Source of the DNA: Halobacteriovorax sp. JY17
GTDB lineage: Bacteria > Bdellovibrionota > Bacteriovoracia > Bacteriovoracales > Bacteriovoracaceae
Assembly: GCF_002753895.1 (NCBI RefSeq)
Contig: NZ_NJER01000002.1
Span: 741,990 to 805,989 of the forward strand
Length of the DNA: 64,000 nucleotides
Direction: 5' to 3'
Below the pieces are notes generated by a model. That model had not been told where the DNA came from and searched no databases. It saw only the letters and a program-made list of their open reading frames with translations. Shown piece after piece: positions 17,053-25,399 of the stretch. The translations under genes and the position numbers were made by a program. Every line of letters begins with the position of its first letter. Position 1 is the first letter of the stretch.

Positions 17053-18549
17053 TTAGAAACTGTAGTATCCACTTGGGTTTCTAGATGATTCAGGCTGGAA
17101 CATATCTCTAATAGAGTAGTCGTTACTGAATCCACCATATGGTCTTTCTTGTTGGTAATAGTTATTTGTTACATATTGTGGCGCTGCGTATGGGTCTTGC
17201 ATTCTCATTCCTGTTCCACCGAAACCAAAGTTTTGTTGTGGAAATTGTTGTCCATATCCAGTTAGTGGATTAGTTAGCATATTTGGTGCGTAACTCATCT
17301 GGTTTTGATTCATCATTCCTGCAAACATTTGAGGAAGTCTCATAAAGTTTGCCATCATCATTTGGATAACAGAATCAAATTCTTTCTTTTCTTTTACGAA
17401 GGCCTTATTTTCTTTCTCTAGTTTTGCAATCTTTTCAATTCTCTCTTCTTTTTCTTCTTTAAGAGTTTTTATTGCGTCTTTAGATTCTTTGATTACTTTT
17501 GTACTATCATTGATCAAAGCTTGTAATTCAGAGATTTTATCTGTGTTCACTTTGATTTCTTCTTGCTGGCAAGAAATAGTATTATCCTTTTCTGCAATAA
17601 AACCATCTTTTAACTCAATATCTTCTATTTTTTTAGAAATTTCTTCATCCTTTGCAAGAAGCTCAACTTCTTTTCTTGCAAGTTCGTCTTCTTGTAATTG
17701 AGAGATCATTGCAAGTTCTTCCATTTGTTTGTCGAGCTCTTCCTTAGCAAGAGTTAGGTCACTATGATCTTGTTGGAGTGAAATTAGAGAAGTGTCTAAT
17801 TCAACTATCTTTTGATCTTTCTCACTTATAGATTCGTTTAACTTCTCGATTGAAAGATTTAGTCCTTCAATACTTTTGTTAAGATCGTCATTAGCACTAA
17901 CGGCTTGTGCTAGAGCAATATTCTTAGCATCAACTTGAGCAGAGAGGTCGTTAAGAGCTAAGTTTAAACTCTTAGACTTTTGATTTTTCTCTTCTAAGTT
18001 TGATCTAAGTTTTGCAATTTCTTCTGAGTTGGCTTTCCCTGATGATTCAAGAGCTGCAATTTTCTTCGATAGCGCTTTCTTAGCATCATCTGCTTTGAAA
18101 ATTTCTTCAGCAAGTTTCTTATTTATTTTTGTTAAACCACCGATAGCTTCTTTGTGCTTAACTTTTAATGATTCCATTTTTCTTTCAGCAGCAATTTTTT
18201 CACTTTTAGCATTTGCTAACGCATTTTTTAATTCATTTATTTTTCCAATATTAGCGTATGCAACACCTTTCTTCATTTGAGATGAAAGCTTTGTTTCAAT
18301 TTCAACGAGTTTCTTTGTTACTTTTATCATATCGCCATTTGCATTCTTCATTTCAATGGTAACTTCTTCCATTCTGATTTTTTGTTCTTTGATATATTGT
18401 GCAGAAACGTATTCTGCAATGATAGGATTTTCTACAGAGGCTACAGACCTTGTATTAGAGTAGTTAATTGTTTGATAGATTTTTACTGCTCCAAAAGTTG
18501 CACTAAACATACTTAAGGCAATAAGTGATTTCATCATTGGCTTTTTCAT
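17053..18549 (-). CDS. Exported long coiled-coil protein
   Basis: A 498-residue protein not assigned to a family. It begins MKKPMMKSLIALSMFSATFGA, a signal peptide. Residues about 55-390 are an almost uninterrupted heptad-like coiled coil rich in Lys, Glu, Leu and Ala. The last 100 residues change sharply to a Met/Asn/Gln/Pro/Tyr-rich, Cys-free tail (MFAGMMNQNQMSY, GYGQQFPQQNFGFGG, NNYYQQERPYGGF). GGGAGAG precedes the ATG. Its layout matches the next upstream gene, and a terminator follows. A structural or filament-forming periplasmic role is possible. Confidence 0.75.
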   Translation of the reverse strand: MKKPMMKSLIALSMFSATFGAVKIYQTINYSNTRSVASVENPIIAEYVSAQYIKEQKIRMEEVTIEMKNANGDMIKVTKKLVEIETKLSSQMKKGVAYANIGKINELKNALANAKSEKIAAERKMESLKVKHKEAIGGLTKINKKLAEEIFKADDAKKALSKKIAALESSGKANSEEIAKLRSNLEEKNQKSKSLNLALNDLSAQVDAKNIALAQAVSANDDLNKSIEGLNLSIEKLNESISEKDQKIVELDTSLISLQQDHSDLTLAKEELDKQMEELAMISQLQEDELARKEVELLAKDEEISKKIEDIELKDGFIAEKDNTISCQQEEIKVNTDKISELQALINDSTKVIKESKDAIKTLKEEKEERIEKIAKLEKENKAFVKEKKEFDSVIQMMMANFMRLPQMFAGMMNQNQMSYAPNMLTNPLTGYGQQFPQQNFGFGGTGMRMQDPYAAPQYVTNNYYQQERPYGGFSNDYSIRDMFQPESSRNPSGYYSF

Positions 18550-18658
18550 ATTATCTCTCCCAGATAAATATTCTTAAACTAAAGTGTAGATATAGTTATA
18601 TATCCAAGAAATATGCCAAAATGTGTATCTGTAAGAGGTTAAATTTATTGAAGAATGT

Positions 18659-18677
18659 CTGTCTAAAGTTTAGACAG
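18659..18677. promoter_or_regulatory. Perfect 19-base palindrome upstream of the coiled-coil gene
   Basis: CTGTCTAAAGTTTAGACAG: nine-base arms around a central G, 110 bases upstream of the ATG at 18549. There is no T run on either side, so an operator is more likely than a terminator. The binding protein is unknown. Confidence 0.5.
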
Positions 18678-18694
18678 TGTGTAAAAAATATTCA

Positions 18695-18726
18695 AAAGGA
18701 CCTAGGTTTTAATGCCTAGGTCCTTT
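18695..18726 (-). terminator. Long-stem terminator after the 324-residue coiled-coil gene
   Basis: AAAGGACCTAGG (18695-18706), an 8-base loop, CCTAGGTCCTTT (18715-18726). The 12-bp perfect stem lies 22 bases after the stop on the minus strand, with an AT-rich run after it. Confidence 0.8.
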
Positions 18727-18747
18727 AGAAATAGGGGGGGAGAGATA

Positions 18748-19722
18748 TTAGTTAATACTGAAAGCCTCAGCTTCAATACTTGTTCTATTAAAGTTAGGTA
18801 TAAAAGGTTGTGGTGTATGACCAGCAACATTGTTAAATGATCTTGTTTCTCCGAGCCTTTTTGATGAGTGGTTCATCATTTGTCTTGCTCCTGAGAAGTC
18901 TTGTTGCATAAAGTTTAGCCATGACGAATTATTACTATTGAAACTCATCAATGGATTGTAGTTCATAAATGGGTTCGAAAAGTATCCAATCCCAGGCATC
19001 TGAAAAGACGTTTGAAAGCCTTGTCCAAAAATCATACCCATGGAAAGTATTTGTTGGAATCGATTCGGCACATTTTCTTCTTTTGAAGCTAGCTTATCTT
19101 CATCTTCTCTTTCTTCTTTTAGATCGTCTTTATTATCTTTTTCTTTCTTATCGACCTTTGCTACGGCCTCTTCCTTATCCTTTAATAGGTCTTTTATTTG
19201 CGCAGAAAGTTCATCAATTTCGTTTCTAAATTCACAGGCCGTCACATCGCGTACGACAGCCTTTATTTCAGTGATTCTCTTGCTTAGATTGGTAATGATT
19301 TCCTCGTTACTCGCCATGTCGGACTTAAGCTTTATAATGGACTCATTTTCTTTATCTTCAATTTTCTCTTCCACTGAAGTTATTTGTTTCTTAATAGACT
19401 TCAGTCCATCTTGAATATTCTTCATGTCAGACAGAAGTTTTTCTTTCTCTTCTTCAAAGATTTCGGGCTTATCTGAATCTAGTGCTTTTATAGCACTTTC
19501 TCTCTTTGCTATTAATTTATTAAGATCTTCTCTTGTCCCATCAATAAAGGACTCTAGGTGTTCTTTATCAAAGTTTTCAGTTCTATCTTTTATAATAATT
19601 TCTTCACTAGAAGCAATTGTTCTGTAAACACTCTTTGGTGTTTCGTAACTAAATTGATCAACGAGATTTGGTGTACTGAGTACGCAAAGTGTTGCGAACC
19701 CAAATAGTATTGGCTTTTTCAT
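18748..19722 (-). CDS. Exported coiled-coil protein, architecture like its neighbour
   Basis: A 324-residue protein, not recognised. MKKPILFGFATLCVLSTPN is a signal-like N-terminus beginning MKKP, as in the downstream gene. Residues about 45-215 are highly charged coiled coil (KEKDNKDDLKEEREDEDK near its end) with a single Cys near the middle (VTACEF). The C-terminal 100 residues are Phe/Met/Asn/Ser-rich and low in charge (FGQGFQTSFQMPGIGYFSNP, NPLMSFNSNNSSWLNFMQQ). GGGAGATTATAATG gives a ribosome site almost the same as that of the neighbour. It is most likely a diverged relative or a functional partner. Confidence 0.75.
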   Translation of the reverse strand: MKKPILFGFATLCVLSTPNLVDQFSYETPKSVYRTIASSEEIIIKDRTENFDKEHLESFIDGTREDLNKLIAKRESAIKALDSDKPEIFEEEKEKLLSDMKNIQDGLKSIKKQITSVEEKIEDKENESIIKLKSDMASNEEIITNLSKRITEIKAVVRDVTACEFRNEIDELSAQIKDLLKDKEEAVAKVDKKEKDNKDDLKEEREDEDKLASKEENVPNRFQQILSMGMIFGQGFQTSFQMPGIGYFSNPFMNYNPLMSFNSNNSSWLNFMQQDFSGARQMMNHSSKRLGETRSFNNVAGHTPQPFIPNFNRTSIEAEAFSIN

Positions 19723-19879
19723 TATAATCTCCCTATTTCTAAAAAATAAAATATCTCTCTGAGATACATTACAAAAAGCGGGCCAGAATAAAATTAATCT
19801 AAGTGTATGAAAGAATAAAAAATGTAATTGTGAATGTGTATAAAATAGAAAGAGTGTGTAAAGAAAGTGAACAAAAAAA

Positions 19880-19899
19880 GGGCCGAATAATTACGGCCC
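19880..19899 (-). terminator. Terminator after the 100-residue exported protein
   Basis: GGGCCG and CGGCCC around AATAATTA; the minus-strand transcript continues with TTTTTTTGTTC. It lies seven bases after the stop. Confidence 0.85.
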
Positions 19900-19905
19900 G
19901 AAAGA

Positions 19906-20208
19906 TTATTGAATATTATTCATATTCTGCATTGATTGATTAAAAGCATTTTGGATCTTCTTCATCATCTCTAATTCTTGCTTATATCTTAGAGTTTCAA
20001 TTTTCTTCTTAACCATTAGCTCATTTCTTTTTTCAAGTTGCTCTCTAAAAAGTTTTAATCTTTGAGCAGAAGTTAATTGCTTTCCTTTTGTTGGAGCAGA
20101 GTAGCTTCCATCTATATCAATTGGCATATCAAAATCAATATTAGATGACTCGTATTGAGCGTAAGATGTACTTGTAAGTAAAAGTGCAACTAGAACTAAT
20201 TTTTTCAC
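19906..20208 (-). CDS. Small exported helical protein
   Basis: A 100-residue protein with a clear signal peptide (MKKLVLVALLLTSTSYAQ). The mature part has a short acidic segment (SSNIDFDMPIDIDG) and then a long charged amphipathic helix (residues about 45-95) ending in a Gln/Asn/Met-rich tail (NAFNQSMQNMNNIQ). The start is GTG at 20208 with GGAGATT upstream. The tail composition echoes the two larger coiled-coil genes downstream, so the three may act together. Confidence 0.72.
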   Translation of the reverse strand: MKKLVLVALLLTSTSYAQYESSNIDFDMPIDIDGSYSAPTKGKQLTSAQRLKLFREQLEKRNELMVKKKIETLRYKQELEMMKKIQNAFNQSMQNMNNIQ

Positions 20209-20351
20209 TGCTAATCTCCATGTCTTTAATTTTTTCCATTTCTAACTTTTTTGTCGCAGAATGTAAAATCACATGAAGAAAGTATAAACGCGTAGCGTCT
20301 AGTGTTGATTTATGAGAGGGAATGAGAGTTGAATAGTTATAAAGATTTCAG

Positions 20352-20738
20352 TTATTTAGGCTTTTTTATGGTTATATACTTCTTTAATTTTTCAATCAAA
20401 GAGGCAAAGCATTTTTCTGAATAGACGATAATATCATTCGCCCCATACTCAAATGCGTTAAGAACTTCTTCTTGATCAGTACCATTAGAAATGAAAATAA
20501 TTGGAAGCTCAGTCTTTGTATTTGAGATTCGGGCCAAGCTTAAAATCTCTAGGCCAGGCATATCGGCTAAATTTCCGAAGATGATCAGGGCTGCGTATGA
20601 GTTCTTTTCAAGAAGATGAATAGTTTGAAAACCTTCAAGAGAGAGTTCGACTTGGTGTCCTTGAGCTCTGAGTCTCAATGCAAAGTTATTTCTTCTGTCA
20701 GGATCACCATCGACCATTAATATTTCAGTCTTTTTCAT
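20352..20738 (-). CDS. Degenerate response-regulator receiver domain protein
   Basis: A 128-residue stand-alone receiver fold. ILMVDGDPDRRNNFALRL is the start of the domain and keeps acidic residues. At the usual phosphorylation site (LIIFGNLADMPGLE) the Asp is replaced by Phe54 when aligned on the following G-L-E. The conserved Lys near the end is replaced by Tyr106 (NDIIVYSEK). It is therefore unlikely to be phosphorylated in the normal way and may act by binding partners. It has no output domain. Confidence 0.75.
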   Translation of the reverse strand: MKKTEILMVDGDPDRRNNFALRLRAQGHQVELSLEGFQTIHLLEKNSYAALIIFGNLADMPGLEILSLARISNTKTELPIIFISNGTDQEEVLNAFEYGANDIIVYSEKCFASLIEKLKKYITIKKPK

Positions 20739-20801
20739 ATCTCACCAATATAACGTCAAATATTAACCTAAGGCAAGGGGTGGGAGATCATTCCTTTTCT
20801 A

Positions 20802-21231
20802 TCAAATGGACTGAAACGTTAAGGTATAGAAAACTCTTTCTACATTATCTCCGTTCTTACTTACGACATTCTCTCTTTGTTCATGAGAATTAATTAGTTT
20901 AAATGAGTGTGAAAAGAGTGAGTGCACCTGAGATACGTCATAGAGATTAAAGTTTTCTTGAGTGAAGGGAAGTTTCTCCATGAAACTTTTTTCTGCAAAA
21001 CTAATTGTAACAAGACTTTTCGGTTTTAAGGTTCGATGGATTTCTGAGATAAGAGGCGTTTCCATGGCCTAGTTCAAGAATTCTTTCCTTATTTAATATT
21101 TGAAGTTCCTTAAACGAAGAGAGGATCATGGAGAGATTACTCTCACTCATCTGCTTGGCAATTTCAATGCCTTTCTCACCTTGTGGGTGAGAGAGTTGTT
21201 CAGATAATTCGTTAATGCTTAGATTTTTCAT
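20802..21231 (-). pseudogene. Remnant of a SAM-dependent methyltransferase
   Basis: Two overlapping minus-strand frames together resemble one methyltransferase with its middle missing. The first (21231-21001) runs to the SAM motif ILELGHGNA and then changes to unrelated residues and stops. The second, in another frame (21065-20802), carries METPLISEIHRTLKPKSLVTISFAEKSF, the region after motif III of Methyltransf_11-like proteins. About 60-80 residues between motif I and this segment are absent, so an internal deletion shifted the frame near 21060. A sequencing error alone could not restore the missing part. Confidence 0.72.
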
Positions 21232-21285
21232 AGAGTAATTCTATGAATCAATTATCGAATTGTAAATTAAGATAGATTAAACTCT

Positions 21286-22608
21286 TTATTCCTTAAACAT
21301 TGATTGGAAATGTTTAGATGAGTCTGGAAATTTTGCGACAGCTTTATCAATTAGGTGAATAATTGAATTTGTCTTTCTTTGCGCTTTTATTGAGCTTAGA
21401 ATGACTGCCTCATAAACTTTGATATTGGCAACACCAGATTCCGCGAGGGGAATACCTTTCTTAAGTACACTATTAATATCTTTATTACAGTAATCAATTT
21501 CAATTTCTAAACTCTTGTAGAGAGGGTTTTCCCCGTGGAGAGATTCAAATTGTCTTAGAACTTCAAAGCCTAGTTTTACTTCCTTATGTTCAATGAAAGT
21601 AGAGATAATATTCTCTAAAATAGAAAGTTTCCCGGAGGAACATTTAACTGCCTCAAGTAAAGTTTTAATTCCTTTTTGTCTTTCTCCATTTCGTAAGAAG
21701 AATTTACTACAAATAACAAGGCTAGCCGCTATATTTGTTTTAATTGAAGGGGATTGAACTTCTAAGCTTCTAAAAAATTCTGCATACTTAATTAAGTCTT
21801 CATATTGGTGGTTCGCAATTGATAAGCGTATCAGACTTGGTAGATTATCCGGGTTTATTGGATAGTGCTTAAGTAACTTTATTGTATGTGTGTAAGCTTT
21901 CTTCCACATCTTTATGTTTGAATATTCTTCAGCTAATGCTTTTAAAGAGTGGTAGTGGGCATGATTTACTTCAAGGGATTGTTCATATAGCTTTAGAGCT
22001 TCTTCTAGATTACCTTCTTCTTGATGAATTCTTGCATCTAGATAGAAAATCTCATCTAAATTATCGAACCCTTCAGCTAAGGGAGCTAATTCTTTTTTGG
22101 CCCTTTCTAAATCATTTAAAAAGATAGCTTCTTTTATTGAATGATAAGACTTTATAAATGGAGTCGCATTCATTTTTCTTTCAATTGTTTTTAGTAAACT
22201 TTCGGCAATTGATTTTGCTGTAAAGGGCTCTGCGATATAATCATCCGCTTCTGTATCTAGTATCAAGCATGAAGAAGCGATACTATTTGGTCCAGATATG
22301 AGAGAGAAAATAGCATCTTGTCTATTTGGGAAAATATTTAAATGGGTCTTTAGAATATCAATTCCTTTTTGGTCTTGAACTTCAAAGCCTGCAAATACGA
22401 TATCAATTTTTAGATCGTTGATAATTTCACAGGCATCGGAATTATTATCAGCAATAAAAATATGCTGAACTTTAATACCAAAGGTAGAGAGGATTTTCTT
22501 AAGTGTTGTACGAGTCGTTTTCTTTGTTTCTGCAATTAGAACCTTCTTATTTTCTAAGTAGGACTGAATTGCTTCGACTCTCTTTGGGTTCATATCATCA
22601 AAGATCAT
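21286..22608 (-). CDS. Receiver-like domain plus TPR repeat protein
   Basis: A 440-residue protein. Residues about 20-140 follow the receiver fold (KKVLIAETKKTTRTTLKKIL; ADDYIAEPFTAKSI), but the phosphorylation Asp position appears as Gly74 (VFAGFEVQDQKG) and the conserved Lys is Glu (AEPF), so it is a pseudo-receiver. From about 150 to the end are helical repeats of TPR type (LDARIHQEEGNLEEALKLYEQSLEVN). It resembles regulators that work as protein-interaction scaffolds. Its ATG overlaps the stop of the upstream 160-residue gene by four bases. Confidence 0.78.
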   Translation of the reverse strand: MIFDDMNPKRVEAIQSYLENKKVLIAETKKTTRTTLKKILSTFGIKVQHIFIADNNSDACEIINDLKIDIVFAGFEVQDQKGIDILKTHLNIFPNRQDAIFSLISGPNSIASSCLILDTEADDYIAEPFTAKSIAESLLKTIERKMNATPFIKSYHSIKEAIFLNDLERAKKELAPLAEGFDNLDEIFYLDARIHQEEGNLEEALKLYEQSLEVNHAHYHSLKALAEEYSNIKMWKKAYTHTIKLLKHYPINPDNLPSLIRLSIANHQYEDLIKYAEFFRSLEVQSPSIKTNIAASLVICSKFFLRNGERQKGIKTLLEAVKCSSGKLSILENIISTFIEHKEVKLGFEVLRQFESLHGENPLYKSLEIEIDYCNKDINSVLKKGIPLAESGVANIKVYEAVILSSIKAQRKTNSIIHLIDKAVAKFPDSSKHFQSMFKE

Positions 22609-23087
22609 TTCTTCACCTCTTCAACTAAAGAGGTTATTTTATCCTGCTGCTCTATATATTTTGTGATTATTGATTTCCATTCATTGGTCTTATATTGAGA
22701 GAATTTAACCTCAATTAAAACTTGATCTTCATCCACTTGACTTAGGTCTATAACTTTTCCAATTAAGGTAATGGACTCAATAGATTCTGGAGGTGGGAAT
22801 TTTTGCAGCTTCTTTTTTAGACGACCTAGAAAAATTGCGAGAGTCAGGTTGTGGCCTGATTGGCAGATATTTTTAGGCAAAGTAATACATACAGAATCTT
22901 CACGGAGTTCTGTGATATTGATTAATTGACTCTCTAAGTAGGATACGCCTGACGTATCATTTCTAAGAACTAAGTCATGACTTAGTTCTTGGTATTGTTC
23001 GAAATTTAGAGAATCGCTTATAAGGTTTTTTTTAGCAGCGCGATCATTCATGCCTTCTATTTTAGATGGAAAACCAATTTGAGACAA
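22605..23087 (-). CDS. Conserved-looking protein of unknown function
   Basis: About 160 residues, not recognised. A beta-rich centre (DSVCITLPKNICQSGHNLTLAIFL, ESITLIGKVIDL, DQVLIEVKFSQY) followed by a helical tail (WKSIITKYIEQQDKITSLVEEV) recalls PilZ-like or flagellar-type beta barrels, but no PilZ motif is present. The start is uncertain: TTG at 23087 (weak AGG upstream) or ATG at 23051. It overlaps the TPR regulator by ATGA and sits six bases after the radical SAM gene, so it belongs to this minus-strand operon. Confidence 0.6.
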   Translation of the reverse strand: MSQIGFPSKIEGMNDRAAKKNLISDSLNFEQYQELSHDLVLRNDTSGVSYLESQLINITELREDSVCITLPKNICQSGHNLTLAIFLGRLKKKLQKFPPPESIESITLIGKVIDLSQVDEDQVLIEVKFSQYKTNEWKSIITKYIEQQDKITSLVEEVKK

Positions 23088-23092
23088 ATTGC

Positions 23093-24115
23093 CTATAAAT
23101 ATGGAACTTTAGTACCGTTTTTACTTAATAAGTGACCACTAAAGTGGTATGTTTCGGGATTATAAGCATTTACCTTACCCTCTCCTCCAGGAATATCGAT
23201 GATGTAATTTGGCATGGCCCATCCGGGGAGCTCGTCTCGTAAAGTGGAGTAAATCTTTCTCCCTTCTTCAAGAGAAAGCATGAAGTGAAGTCCGCCTCTT
23301 ACTTGATCAGGGTGGTGAAGATAGTAGGGACGAATGTCTAATTTAATAAATTCGTTAATGAGTGCGAGTAGGTCTTCTTTTGAATTGTTAATATCTTTTA
23401 GGAGAACACTTTGCGAGAGGAGATTAATACCATGGTTTCTAAGTTTCTTAATTGCTTCTCTGTTTTCCTCTGTAAATTCATCTCTGTGATTTGCATGAAC
23501 CACTAAATGAATTTGTTGAAATTTCGTTTTAAATTCTTTGATCATATCGCAGAAGGTTTCAGTAATCCTACTTGGAAGAATAATCGGAGTTCTGGTGTGA
23601 AAGCGAATATACTTTATATGTGAAATCTTGCTGAACTTTGTAAGATAGCTTTGAATTTTTTCATCGCTAAGAATTAGAGGATCACCTCCGCTGAAGATAA
23701 TTTCTTCAATTTCTTCATGCTCTCTTATATAAGAGAGAACCTTCTCAAAATTTGATTTAAAGAGTTCGTCATTGGTACTGAGTTCATTCTTTCTAAAGCA
23801 ATAGCGACAAATAACTGGGCACACTTGAGTGGGGAAGAAGAGAATTCTATTTTTATATCTATGAACAATTTGAGAGATTGGCGACTGATGATGGTCTCCT
23901 ATAGGATCAATAAGCCCTTCGGTGCTGGTTTCTTCATGTGTGGGGAGAAATTGTCTTCCAAGAGGTGAGTCTAATCCCTTTTCTCTTATTCTTTGGGCGA
24001 GAGATCTTGGTATGAGAATTGGATAGCCTGTCTTTGGAAAAGACTTATTAAAGAAAGACTCAAGGGCTTCATGAGATTTAATAGATTGCTTGAATTCCTC
24101 CTGCCAGCTCTCCAT
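23093..24115 (-). CDS. Lysine 2,3-aminomutase-family radical SAM enzyme
   Basis: A 340-residue protein with the radical SAM cluster CPVICRYC (Cys 99, 103, 106), EEIIFSGGDPLIL, and a PLP-lysine region IPGGEGKV near the C-terminus. The family converts alpha-lysine to beta-lysine. The length matches EpmB, which prepares beta-lysine for EF-P modification, but the PGGEGK segment looks more like classical KamA. No epmA or efp is in the window. The ATG overlaps the stop of the preceding small membrane protein. Confidence 0.85.
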   Translation of the reverse strand: MESWQEEFKQSIKSHEALESFFNKSFPKTGYPILIPRSLAQRIREKGLDSPLGRQFLPTHEETSTEGLIDPIGDHHQSPISQIVHRYKNRILFFPTQVCPVICRYCFRKNELSTNDELFKSNFEKVLSYIREHEEIEEIIFSGGDPLILSDEKIQSYLTKFSKISHIKYIRFHTRTPIILPSRITETFCDMIKEFKTKFQQIHLVVHANHRDEFTEENREAIKKLRNHGINLLSQSVLLKDINNSKEDLLALINEFIKLDIRPYYLHHPDQVRGGLHFMLSLEEGRKIYSTLRDELPGWAMPNYIIDIPGGEGKVNAYNPETYHFSGHLLSKNGTKVPYL

Positions 24116-24345
24116 TAGTCATCAAGTCCTTTTACATATCTTCTTCGGGCCCATTTGGCACAACCAAAGATTAAGAGAGCACCCATGGTGGCAATACCTG
24201 TAAAATGAATAAGAACAGTTTGCGTATCCATTGCGCCAGAATTGTTTAGTGTATACCAAATCCAGCGAAGTAGTACTAAGTGTAAGATGAGGATGATTAA
24301 TTGTTGAATTCTTAAATTTAAATTCTTCTTTGTTATATAGCTCAT
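24115..24345 (-). CDS. Small two-helix membrane protein
   Basis: A 76-residue protein with two hydrophobic segments (LIILILHLVLLRWIWYTL and VLIHFTGIATMGALLIFG) and a basic C-terminal tail (KWARRRYVKG), so both ends are probably cytoplasmic. The function is unknown. Both ends overlap neighbours by four or fewer bases (ATGA type), which supports it as a real gene between the exonuclease and the aminomutase. Confidence 0.7.
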   Translation of the reverse strand: MSYITKKNLNLRIQQLIILILHLVLLRWIWYTLNNSGAMDTQTVLIHFTGIATMGALLIFGCAKWARRRYVKGLDD

Positions 24346-25229
24346 TTCTTTTCCATTTTTTCTTTTAAGACTTTCTTTTCATCAGCACTAAGTTCTCTTA
24401 GTTCTATAATTTTCTTTAAAGAAAATGATTTATACATATTGCTAACAAGGCAGTGGGCGTAGAGCATATTTCCTTGTGGCATAGGAAGAAAGCTTATAGG
24501 GCGCACTGGCCTAAATTGATTCTTTAAGCTTCCGCCTCGGTATTTGATCTCGATCATTTCTTGATCTTTTACTTTGTCTTGTAAAGGTTTTAATTTTTTA
24601 GGAATTTCAAAATCTTCTTGTTTAGAGAAGTCTTTCACTTTAAAAAGATAAGCTTCGTTTAAAATTTTTCTATCTGGTTTTTTAAAAACTCTCAGTCCTC
24701 TTTCAAAAACTTTTAAACAGGCGATGGCATCATCTAAAGCACGGTGGTGGTTTTCAAGAGGAATTTCTAATTCCTTAGTTAAAGTTGCTAACTTAAAGTT
24801 GGAGCATCCTCTGAGAGAAAACCTCGAAAATTTACAAGAGCAATAGATATGAGATTCGCCAAGCGGGAGTTTATTTTGGTGCATTCCAAAAACTAGGAAG
24901 CCTAAGTCAAATTTTGCATTGTGAGCAACGAGAGGAAGACTTCCAATAAAATTTATGAACTCTGGTAGAACTTTGTCTAAAGTTCTCTTTCCTTGCACCA
25001 TGTCGTTTGTGATGCCATGAATATCAATTGTAAATTGAGGGATATCTATTTGTGGGTCAATAAGCTCGTCAAAAACTTCTTCGCCGTAAGGCGTCACCTT
25101 AATGGCGGAAAGCTCTATCACCTTATCAATAAGGGGTGAGAGCCCAGTGGTCTCTAGGTCGAGAGCGACAATTCCATTGGGGAATGATCTTAGTAGAATT
25201 TCTCTCTCTTCCTGCGTAAAGTATGCCAT
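24342..25229 (-). CDS. DnaQ-like 3'-5' exonuclease (DEDDh) with extra C-terminal domain
   Basis: About 295 residues. The exonuclease core shows Exo I ALDLETTG (Asp24, Glu26), Exo II VAHNAKFDLGFL and Exo III HHRALDDA, the DEDDh set of DNA polymerase III epsilon and RNase T-like enzymes. Residues about 190-295 form an additional domain (IEIKYRGGSLKNQFRPVRPISF) of unknown role, possibly a WYL-like beta barrel. ATG at 25229 with AAGGG upstream is preferred over GTG at 25235. It is the first gene of the operon running to 20352. Confidence 0.85.
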   Translation of the reverse strand: MAYFTQEEREILLRSFPNGIVALDLETTGLSPLIDKVIELSAIKVTPYGEEVFDELIDPQIDIPQFTIDIHGITNDMVQGKRTLDKVLPEFINFIGSLPLVAHNAKFDLGFLVFGMHQNKLPLGESHIYCSCKFSRFSLRGCSNFKLATLTKELEIPLENHHRALDDAIACLKVFERGLRVFKKPDRKILNEAYLFKVKDFSKQEDFEIPKKLKPLQDKVKDQEMIEIKYRGGSLKNQFRPVRPISFLPMPQGNMLYAHCLVSNMYKSFSLKKIIELRELSADEKKVLKEKMEKK

Positions 25230-25399
25230 TTTCACCCTTAGTCACGCGTTATTTCTTAAGTCATGGAGATCACTTTGAGTGACACTTTTCATGGCCAAAT
25301 TCACAAAGTATTGATATTAAACATGAACTTTTATTTGCTGATATTTTCAACTCTTAGTCGAGTAGTCATATATCTTAAAACACTGAAGGATACAAATAT

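Noticed and set aside
18969-19627. Ser/Leu/Phe-rich plus-strand frames opposite the coiled-coil genes
   Set aside because: They are the reverse complement of Glu/Lys-rich coiled-coil codons; Ser/Phe-rich composition is the expected shadow.
23093-24115. Firm assignment as EpmB of the EF-P modification pathway
   Set aside because: Length fits, but the PLP-site segment PGGEGK looks more like KamA, and neither epmA nor efp is in the window.
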